Positions 1 to 6,131 of a stretch of 12,965 bases of DNA are shown here, piece after piece; the first letter of the stretch is position 1; each line of letters opens with the position of its first letter. A program made the position numbers and the translations under genes. The stretch is from Candidatus Uhrbacteria bacterium. GTDB lineage: Bacteria; Patescibacteriota; Patescibacteriia; 2-12-FULL-60-25. The notes under the pieces were generated by a model that had not been told where the DNA came from, searched no databases, and worked only from the letters and a program-made list of their open reading frames with translations. The DNA is taken from positions 1-12,965 of the forward strand of contig VGLT01000011.1 in assembly GCA_016866635.1 (NCBI GenBank), written 5' to 3'.

Positions 1-1678
1 TAAGCAAGGTGATCGGTTCATTTTGTGCGAAGGTATACGCATCGGCCCCATATGAACTCGTCGTTACTAGGATACCTCTAGACGCCCCCTCTTTTTTCAC
101 TACTGCACAAAGATCCCGTACCGCGCTTACATCGACAGTATTCGTATAGCGCTTTGCCTGAATGATAAATTTTCCTCCTTTTATCGGATCAGGATCAAAA
201 ACCACAGCGTCCACGCCCCTGTCACGACTCGCCTGAGTAACTTTCACCTCTGCGCCCTTGTCTGCAAATTCTTTTTCGAACAATTCCGCTATCAAGCTTT
301 CGAAATCTTGCCAATCCATAGCCGCCAAATTTGTTTCACCCCCAAGTCTATCCAAGACTTCTTTCGTTTCAATAAATCTTTTATCCTTCTTGTTTAATGA
401 CATCATTGGAGTTACGGGAATAATGTCAATTAACTTGCCTGCCGTCTTCCCTTTTAAATTGATAAAAGCTGTCAAAGGATCGAGTTTCTTTAAATTTAGT
501 ACCAGAATCTGCTCTCTTTCAGCAACCAAAGATGCAGTGTAAGTTTTTGTTTTTACGCCAGTTTTTGGATCGTCATATTCAACCCACCCATTAATCACCA
601 ATAGTTTAATGATCCCCTCTGTATCGTTGGCAAAAATCTCGTACGCAACTCGTAAAATTACGGCCGGATGCACATTCGGAATAAACTCCTTCGCCTCTTT
701 CTGATTTATTGGTTTTTTTGAAATACTGCATTTCAACTGAACTTCTTTTAAAATTTGGCTATGAACCACATCTGGCAAACCAGTTTCTACAATTGCGATG
801 GATTGTGCCGGATCAAAGTCGACCTCCCAAATTTTTGGAAATGATGCGGGAAGCTTGATGTCATTTACGATAAAATTAATTCGATCAATAACGCTGTCTT
901 TTTCTTTCTTTTTGTAACCTTCGAATATTCTGGAAAAGAATTTGGCATTTTGTTCGTGGACTTCAATGTCCGCAGTCAAAGTATCATTATACAAAGAAAT
1001 TTCTTTATTCAGTCGTTCAATGTCGTGTGTTTTTATGCCTGATTCGAAAAGCGGCAATGCGCTTGGCACTGAATTCAAATTAATCAAAGCGTTTTCAGTT
1101 TCAATCCATGATTTCTCATTAGGGGTGAGAACGGCTTCAAGATCGGCTATCATTATTTCTCCGGTTCCATTTTTCTTCACCAGCTCTTTAAAAGCAGCGG
1201 GGTTAATTTTTTCTAACTCCAACCTATGTAACTTACTACGCGTATCATCAATTGCTCTCGCAATTTTTCTAAGCTCGTCTTTTTTCTTGGAAAAGTATTT
1301 TTCAATTTGGTTTGACAGCTCGACCCAGTTAGAAGGGGCTCGCGTTTTCCATGTACTTAAATATGCACTCTCGGGTCGAATGCTGCTTGATCCTTCCGCG
1401 ATACAAATCTCATTGATACAGTCTCTGGTTTTGTTTTCGATGTAATAAGACCTATAAGAATCTGAATCGAGCTGTACCGCGAAGCTGTCTATAATGTCTA
1501 GGTTTCTTTCAAAAAGACTTTTTGTCGTATCTATAAAGCGACCGGCGTATTTTGATTGCCTTTCTTGATTGAATTTTTGGTTATTACTATAGGTCGAGGA
1601 TGCCTTGGAGGCGCCCTCAAAGGCTTTGTATACAAGCCAAATTATACCTACAATAATCAAGATTCCTAATTGAGCCAT
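1..1678 (-). CDS. Membrane-anchored Mrr-family restriction endonuclease (3' end beyond window)
   Basis: The frame is open from an ATG at 1678 to the window edge (559 residues visible). An in-frame TGA lies 9 bases upstream of the ATG, which fixes the start there or later. Residues about 4-18 (LGILIIVGIIWLVYK) form one hydrophobic helix, so the protein is probably membrane-anchored. Residues 20-330 are charged and helical with coiled-coil-like stretches and no domain I recognise. Residues 454-559 are an Mrr-type PD-(D/E)xK nuclease: MDWQDFESLIAELF with E460, then RDRGVDAV with D490, then IIQAKRY with Q507 and K509, then RGILVTTSSYGADAY. Known family: Mrr-type enzymes cut modified or foreign DNA (type IV-like restriction). 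The family's closing segment after PITLL is missing because the window ends. The gene looks more AT-rich than its neighbours, suggesting transfer. It is divergent from the 284-residue gene. Nuclease call is firm; a defence role is inference. Confidence 0.88.
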   Translation of the reverse strand, partial: MAQLGILIIVGIIWLVYKAFEGASKASSTYSNNQKFNQERQSKYAGRFIDTTKSLFERNLDIIDSFAVQLDSDSYRSYYIENKTRDCINEICIAEGSSSIRPESAYLSTWKTRAPSNWVELSNQIEKYFSKKKDELRKIARAIDDTRSKLHRLELEKINPAAFKELVKKNGTGEIMIADLEAVLTPNEKSWIETENALINLNSVPSALPLFESGIKTHDIERLNKEISLYNDTLTADIEVHEQNAKFFSRIFEGYKKKEKDSVIDRINFIVNDIKLPASFPKIWEVDFDPAQSIAIVETGLPDVVHSQILKEVQLKCSISKKPINQKEAKEFIPNVHPAVILRVAYEIFANDTEGIIKLLVINGWVEYDDPKTGVKTKTYTASLVAEREQILVLNLKKLDPLTAFINLKGKTAGKLIDIIPVTPMMSLNKKDKRFIETKEVLDRLGGETNLAAMDWQDFESLIAELFEKEFADKGAEVKVTQASRDRGVDAVVFDPDPIKGGKFIIQAKRYTNTVDVSAVRDLCAVVKKEGASRGILVTTSSYGADAYTFAQNEPITLL

Positions 1679-1718
1679 AAAAAATCATCTACAATACGAA
1701 CAATATTACTCCTTTTGC

Positions 1719-1736
1719 GTATCATCTGGAAGATAC
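1719..1736. promoter_or_regulatory. Imperfect 18-bp dyad in divergent intergenic region
   Basis: GTATCATCTGGAAGATAC reads as an inverted repeat with GTATC/GATAC arms, one A-A mismatch and partial continuation inside. It sits in the 118-bp gap between the divergent Mrr gene and the 284-residue gene, where an operator for both would be expected. No convincing -35/-10 pair was found on either strand of this gap. Function is inference. Confidence 0.3.
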
Positions 1737-1796
1737 ACATAACCGGATTCCCTTTGAAAATCTCTCCCCTTGGGCTAGGATTTGGCTGAATGAAGT

Positions 1797-2651
1797 ATGA
1801 ATATGCAAAATGAGCAGATTTTTGAATCCGTTTTGGAAAAAATCATCGAACGATCGGCCAACGCTGGAGCGGCGGAGCGTGTACGGATTTTTGCTGACAA
1901 TGGAAGATTTTCGCCCATCAAACCAGACCAGATGATGGATGCGCTTCAAAGCTTGATCCATGAAGGATCACTGCAAGTTCTCTCACGCAACGACCATGAC
2001 CAGACGTATACGTCTTTTGATCTACTACTAAAGAAACCTATGCTTGATCGAGCAAGAAAAGTCCAAATACCTGTTGCGCTCACTGATCCAGAAAAATTGT
2101 CGAATACGAATCTCGCCGCATTGATGAAGTTAGTGAACCAGATTATGGACAGGCTCGAGTTGACCCAAGATTCTGACATTGACTTCAAAATCCAACCCGA
2201 AGCACAAGCAGCTTTCGATTATCTCAAACAATCCGGCACGGCATACCTGCTGGATGCTGAACGTATTTCAGTGTATAGACACGTTTTCAACGATTTGTAC
2301 GATCGCTTGCGTGTCGCAAGCGACGAACGCGACCGGAAGCCTAGTGAGATTGAAGGTTCACAAGATTCCGGTGAATTCGTTTTTAATCAAGGCGTGCTTT
2401 TTCGACACGGAAACACCGTCGTTGAAAAATTCGACGAAAATACATTTGAGCATGAACTCTTGCTGATCGCATTCAAGTTTCCATTCGGCGAACAGATCGA
2501 CACTATGATAGACGATTTCGTCGATCGCGAGTGGCGGACGATTTATGACGCCGCCCGACGAATTAACGATAAGGTAATGGCGAGGTTTGGAATTTCCGAT
2601 TTTTTCAAGATCGATTACAAAAACAAGTTCATTGAACGGAACGCAAAATAG
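1797..2651 (+). CDS. Unrecognised 284-residue protein with winged-helix-like ends
   Basis: I do not recognise the family. The ATG at 1797 is followed by a second ATG two codons later (1803); neither has a good ribosome binding site. Residues 4-60 (FESVLEKIIERSA ... PDQMMDALQSLIHEGSLQVL) read like a helix-turn-helix plus wing. The middle is helical, with an acidic linker near residues 176-192 (SDERDRKPSEIEGSQDSGE). The last 80 residues (a short beta hairpin around FNQGVLFRHGNTVVEKF, then FEHELLLIAFKFP, then AARRINDKVMARFGISDFFKIDY) resemble the C-terminal winged helix seen in many small regulatory proteins of Patescibacteria. A DNA-binding role is therefore plausible but unproven. It is divergent from the Mrr gene and followed 20 bp later by a strong terminator, so it is a single-gene unit. 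Control of, or partnership with, Mrr is a guess from position. Confidence 0.75.
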   Translation: MNMQNEQIFESVLEKIIERSANAGAAERVRIFADNGRFSPIKPDQMMDALQSLIHEGSLQVLSRNDHDQTYTSFDLLLKKPMLDRARKVQIPVALTDPEKLSNTNLAALMKLVNQIMDRLELTQDSDIDFKIQPEAQAAFDYLKQSGTAYLLDAERISVYRHVFNDLYDRLRVASDERDRKPSEIEGSQDSGEFVFNQGVLFRHGNTVVEKFDENTFEHELLLIAFKFPFGEQIDTMIDDFVDREWRTIYDAARRINDKVMARFGISDFFKIDYKNKFIERNAK

Positions 2652-2671
2652 CACCGGAACCAACAATAATC

Positions 2672-2700
2672 GTCGCTCATCCGAGCGGCTTTTTTGTTTT
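2672..2700 (+). terminator. Rho-independent terminator after the 284-residue gene
   Basis: GTCGCTC (2672-2678) pairs with GAGCGGC (2683-2689) around a 4-base loop ATCC, seven pairs including one T-G, and is followed at once by a six-T run and more T-rich sequence. A weaker second hairpin (TGAGTG/CGCTCA, loop AACC, 2703-2718) follows directly. This separates the 284-residue gene from the DUF5659-primase-recombinase block. Confidence 0.85.
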
Positions 2701-2771
2701 GTTGAGTGAACCCGCTCACCGTTGAGACAACAGGCATCCCGCATGATGGCGCAAAACCTAACCGCGCCATT

Positions 2772-3014
2772 ATGCAACATAAAAATTCGTACGAGACCCA
2801 CGATCTCGGACTCGCAGCCGCGCTTCGCATCTGCGGATACAAGCTGATCGGATTTGAACCCACGGACGGGCGCCGCATCGTGTTCGTCTTTGAATTGGAT
2901 CCGAGCTTGGATCAGACGATCCAACGATTTTGGACCGGCCAGCTTCCGGTCGACGCCTTGAGCTATTTCGGTTCCGTGAAATTGCTCAAAGCGCAGATCC
3001 ACTCCATGGCCTGA
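2772..3014 (+). CDS. DUF5659 family small protein
   Basis: Eighty residues from the ATG at 2772. The core (THDLGLAAALRICGYKLIGFE, then GRRIVFVFELDPSLDQTIQRFWTG, then PVDALSYFGSVKLLKAQIHSM, each piece seen directly) matches the DUF5659 pattern: an alpha-beta fold with a G(Y/F)xLIGxE strand, an FVFE strand and a closing helix that begins with VDAL. I prefer ATG 2772 because the conserved region starts seven residues later and the length then fits the family. A GTG at 2706 in the same frame would add 22 residues but lies only six bases after the upstream terminator T-run. Function of DUF5659 is unknown; I know it as a small protein found near replication and recombination genes in mobile regions. 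The stop TGA is one base before the next ATG, so translation of the two is probably coupled. Confidence 0.78.
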   Translation: MQHKNSYETHDLGLAAALRICGYKLIGFEPTDGRRIVFVFELDPSLDQTIQRFWTGQLPVDALSYFGSVKLLKAQIHSMA

Positions 3015-3015
3015 T

Positions 3016-3195
3016 ATGGGTTTGCCGGAACGCGCCATTCAGGAGTTCCGCGAGCTATGGAAACAAACCTATGGCGAGGATTTGGATTTTGAAACGGCCA
3101 AGGAACAGGCCGAAGCGTTGCTCGCAGTCACGCGTTTCGCCTACACGCCCCAGCCGTACCAGAAACAGCCGATGAATACAGGACCGCCACCGTAG
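3016..3195 (+). CDS. 59-residue hypothetical protein coupled to the DUF5659 gene
   Basis: ATG at 3016 follows the previous stop by one base (TGA-T-ATG) and the frame closes with TAG at 3193-3195. The product starts MGLPERAIQEFRELWKQTYG and continues EDLDFETAKEQAEALLAVTRFAY, ending in a proline-rich tail. This is the pattern 'EF(K/R)xLWKxxYGxxLxxxxAxxxAxxLLxL', a short amphipathic two-helix protein that I have seen annotated as hypothetical in Patescibacteria mobile regions. The close coupling, sensible codon use and helical periodicity argue that it is real despite its size. Function unknown. Confidence 0.65.
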   Translation: MGLPERAIQEFRELWKQTYGEDLDFETAKEQAEALLAVTRFAYTPQPYQKQPMNTGPPP

Positions 3196-3224
3196 GTATC
3201 TCTTTCCAATTTTTAACCAATTCC

Positions 3225-3276
3225 GCACATGTGCATTCTCTTATCCAAACGAAAAGACGTCCTCTGAATCAGGACG
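3225..3276. promoter_or_regulatory. Palindrome and hairpin upstream of the primase gene
   Basis: The 95-bp gap before the primase holds a perfect 10-bp palindrome, GCACATGTGC (3225-3234), and a 6-bp hairpin CGTCCT/AGGACG with 7-base loop (3258-3276) that ends 14 bases before the primase ATG. No T-run follows the hairpin, so it is more likely a leader structure or operator than a terminator. No clear -35/-10 pair was seen. Confidence 0.35.
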
Positions 3277-3290
3277 CCTAACCAACAACT

Positions 3291-5585
3291 ATGAAATATC
3301 GTATCGAGCAGTATCTTACCATGAAAGGGTTACCGTTCATTACGCGTGGCGACCAGATCCTCACCGCCTGCGTGTTTAACGATTGCGACGCCGACAGCCG
3401 TGGCAATGAATTCCACCTCTCCATCAATCATCAGCTGGGCGTATATCGCTGCTTCAAGTGTTTGGAGGACGGCCACGTTTCCGAACTCGCAGAACATTTT
3501 GACGATGACCCGATCGTTTTGGGATTCCGTGAAGTTGATATGGGCTTGACCCACATTAAACCCACGCTCAAGAAAAAGGTTCAGGAAATCGAACAAGCGT
3601 TAAACGACGAGCAGATCGAGGCGTGGCACAGGGCGTTGCCGTCGAATATCCGATCTTGGCTTACCGATTCGCGCGGCTTGTCGGAAGACGTGATCAATCA
3701 ATCCAAACTGGGCTGGGACGGTTCGCGTCTCACGATTCCGATCCATGGACCGGATGGTGATTTACTCTTTACTAAGCTGCGCCAGCCGCCTGGCGCGGAA
3801 AAAGATGGGCCGAAGTACCTGTATCCGAAAGGCGCCAAAGCGGCCCTGTTTGGCGCCCGCCTGCTTAAAGGCGCACAAGAGGCCATCATCTGCGAAGGCG
3901 AGCTGGACGCCCTGATTTTGCGGTCACACGGCTTCACGGCCGTCTCGAGCACGGGCGGAGCGGGCACGTTTCCCGAAGAATGGGTAAAACTGTTCGCTGA
4001 TATTCCAGGGGTATTCGTAGTTTACGATCTGGACGAAGCGGGACGGAAAGGTGCGTTGAATGTTCTCAAACTCATTCCGCACGCCAAACTTGTTTCACTG
4101 CCGAATGAACTTGGCGAACATGGCGATGTTACGGATTTTTTCGTCAAAGGCGGCAAGACCGCTGAAGATTTTCGCGAGCTGATTAAAACGAGCCGCACCG
4201 CTAAAGAGATTGAGGAAGCCGGAGAACGGTATGCGACGCTCCCGAAGCCTGACCATGAAGCCGATATCGGCACATGGCGTAATACCGTGAGTTCGCAATT
4301 TCCCGAGTGCGTTGCCGCCAGCGAAGTCGGACTGGCCGTGATCGCGCAACTGCTTATCAAAGACATCCGCAATCCCTTCGGGTTGGTGTATGTCGACGTT
4401 CCAAGCGCAGGTAAAACCATTACGCTCAATTTCTTTTCTGAAATCCAAGAACTTGTATATGCAACAGACAGCTTCACGCCTTCCTCATTGGTTTCTCATG
4501 CGTCCAATCGCAAACAAGAGGACTTGGCCAAAATCGACATGCTCCCGAGAATCCGTCATCGCACGCTCGTGGTGCGCGACTTTGCGCCGATCTTCGCCGA
4601 ACGGCAGGAAATACTGCTCAAGAACCTCGGCGTGATGACACGCGTGTTCGATGGTGAGGGCTACGAATCGGACTCCGGTGTCCACGGCAAACGCGGATAC
4701 AAAGGCGATTATACTTTCATGTTTCTTGCCGGCTCAACGCCAATCGCGCCTCGCGTTTGGAAATTCATGGGCACGCTTGGAAGCCGTTTGTTTTTCCTGA
4801 ACATGCGGATGTCGGACAAGACCGAGGAGGAATTAGCCGACCTGCTTATCCAAGACGACTTCAAGCTCAAGGAACGCGAATGTCGGATCGTCACGCGCAA
4901 TCTCATCCTGACACTTTGGAACACGTTTAAAGGCGGTGTCACTTGGAACAAGAAGAATGATCCGAGCGAACTACGAAAAATCATTTCACGTTGCGCCAAG
5001 TTCCTCGCGCACTTTCGCGGAACCGTGAGCGTCTGGGGAGATGACGAAGATGGCAAACAAAATCATGCCGAGGTTTCCATCGAGAAAGCTACGCGCATCA
5101 ACCAGCTTTTCTACAACTTGGCTCGCGGTCATGCGCTCGCATGCGGCCGGACGCAACTTGCACGCGAGGATTTGTGGCCATGCATCGAGCTCGCGCTTCA
5201 TTCCGCGCCGTACAGCCGCATCAAAATCATGGATGCACTCATCGAATACGCAGGCACGATCAACACGGGTGTGGTTGAGGATGCGATGGGTTGCAGCAAT
5301 CCGACTGCACTTAAAGAGATTGAAACGTTGCGGGCGCTGGACATCGTGGAAGTACAGGATATGAAGAACGGCACGGTCGGACGTCCGGAAAAGATCATCA
5401 CGATTGCCGAAGAGTTCGCGTGGTTTTGCAGCGAAGCCGAACATTTTCAAAGTGAATCCGGCCATGTGTATGTTTTTAGGTTTTTAACCTGCCAAGTCCT
5501 ATTGATTTCGACCGTATGTCAAAAAATGTCTGCGAGTTTGCCTGCCCATTCCCGATTTCGCAATTGCGGAAGATGGAATTCCTGA
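3291..5585 (+). CDS. DnaG-like primase (zinc finger + Toprim) fused to P-loop ATPase, element replication protein
   Basis: 764 residues. Domain order as seen: a zinc-finger module with C27, C32, C54 and C57 (CxxxxC ... CFKC); a DnaG-like core (SRLTIPIHGPDGDLLF at 145-160, then GPKYLYPKG, near ALFGA); a Toprim metal site with CEGELD at 201-206 and YDLDEAG at 245-251; a P-loop domain with Walker A VPSAGKT (370-376), a hydrophobic strand ending in RTLVVRDF (424-431) as probable Walker B, and a GSRLFFLNM segment near 497; and a winged-helix-like C-terminus around GVVEDAMGCSNPTALKEIETL. Known biology: such primase-helicase fusions start replication of phages, plasmids and satellites. It likely primes and unwinds the excised element. 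The ATG has no Shine-Dalgarno sequence; the leader is A/C-rich (ACCAACAACT). The last 40 residues after SESGHVYVF look non-conserved and overlap the next gene by 70 bp. Replication role is inferred from domains and context. Confidence 0.85.
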   Translation: MKYRIEQYLTMKGLPFITRGDQILTACVFNDCDADSRGNEFHLSINHQLGVYRCFKCLEDGHVSELAEHFDDDPIVLGFREVDMGLTHIKPTLKKKVQEIEQALNDEQIEAWHRALPSNIRSWLTDSRGLSEDVINQSKLGWDGSRLTIPIHGPDGDLLFTKLRQPPGAEKDGPKYLYPKGAKAALFGARLLKGAQEAIICEGELDALILRSHGFTAVSSTGGAGTFPEEWVKLFADIPGVFVVYDLDEAGRKGALNVLKLIPHAKLVSLPNELGEHGDVTDFFVKGGKTAEDFRELIKTSRTAKEIEEAGERYATLPKPDHEADIGTWRNTVSSQFPECVAASEVGLAVIAQLLIKDIRNPFGLVYVDVPSAGKTITLNFFSEIQELVYATDSFTPSSLVSHASNRKQEDLAKIDMLPRIRHRTLVVRDFAPIFAERQEILLKNLGVMTRVFDGEGYESDSGVHGKRGYKGDYTFMFLAGSTPIAPRVWKFMGTLGSRLFFLNMRMSDKTEEELADLLIQDDFKLKERECRIVTRNLILTLWNTFKGGVTWNKKNDPSELRKIISRCAKFLAHFRGTVSVWGDDEDGKQNHAEVSIEKATRINQLFYNLARGHALACGRTQLAREDLWPCIELALHSAPYSRIKIMDALIEYAGTINTGVVEDAMGCSNPTALKEIETLRALDIVEVQDMKNGTVGRPEKIITIAEEFAWFCSEAEHFQSESGHVYVFRFLTCQVLLISTVCQKMSASLPAHSRFRNCGRWNS

Positions 5586-6112
5586 AGCGTTATTCCAGCT
5601 CCGGAACCATGAGGTGGCGTTCATTTTATGGCGAACGCAGCATCGGTTTTCAAGTCGTTTCTGAAAACAACCGTCGACTCCTTCGCCTATCCTACAAAGC
5701 CGCCGGAGAACCGCTGGAATATGACGTCGAGCTGGTCACGACGCCATGCAACTACGGCGGTGTCCGTTATTGGTTCATCTGTCCGGCTTCGCGCAGCGGA
5801 ATTCCGTGTCGGCGACGAATTGCCGTGTTGTATGCAACGGGTCCGTACTTCGCCTGTCGCAAATGCAACGACCTCGCGTATCAAAGCCAGCAGGAAAAAC
5901 GATCACACGCGTTCGGAATCTACGGTCTGTTTCTTAGGAGGTCGGATCAGCTCGATGCGATGGAGCGGAAAATCCGCGTCAAATTCTGGAAAGGCCGTCC
6001 AACGAAGCGGTATGCAAAATTCTTGAGGAAGATTGGTGGTCTGAACAATCGCTTCGCGCAGCCGATTCTTTCCGGCGAGGCCCGACGAAAACTTGAGGAA
6101 AAGCTCAAATGA
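5516..6112 (+). CDS. Zinc-ribbon protein of the GGxRxWFxCP family
   Basis: 198 residues. The core TTPCNYGGVRYWFICP (75-90), then C98, then IAVLYATGPYFACRKCNDLAYQSQQE, gives cysteines C78, C89, C98, C114 and C117 that probably hold zinc. This matches a widespread uncharacterised bacterial family (GGxRPWFxCP ... FACRxCxxLAYxSQ) that is often found near phage and recombinase genes. The N-terminal stretch ISQLRKMEFLKRYSSSGTMRW also fits that family, which supports the ATG at 5516 even though it lies inside the primase frame. Later ATGs at 5573 and 5609 would shorten or avoid the overlap but lose this part. An in-frame TAG at 5477-5479 limits the start upstream. The C-terminus is basic (RVKFWKGRPTKRYAKFLRK), in keeping with nucleic-acid binding. 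The recombinase ATG follows after 19 bp. Molecular function unknown. Confidence 0.75.
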   Translation: MSKNVCEFACPFPISQLRKMEFLKRYSSSGTMRWRSFYGERSIGFQVVSENNRRLLRLSYKAAGEPLEYDVELVTTPCNYGGVRYWFICPASRSGIPCRRRIAVLYATGPYFACRKCNDLAYQSQQEKRSHAFGIYGLFLRRSDQLDAMERKIRVKFWKGRPTKRYAKFLRKIGGLNNRFAQPILSGEARRKLEEKLK

Positions 6113-6131
6113 AGCTACGAAACACAACAAT

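Noticed and set aside
942..1445. 167-codon plus-strand frame
   Set aside because: It is antisense to the Mrr-family gene, whose frame stays open across the whole region and has clear catalytic motifs.
2358..3038. 226-codon minus-strand frame
   Set aside because: It runs across the end of the 284-residue gene, its terminator and the DUF5659 gene, all of which have better support.
5478..5490. AGGTT-TTT-AACCT hairpin near the primase end
   Set aside because: Too AT-rich and short, with no T-run, to call a terminator.
6093..6131. TTG start extending the recombinase by 13 residues
   Set aside because: It overlaps the zinc-ribbon gene, and the conserved resolvase fold begins exactly at ATG 6132.
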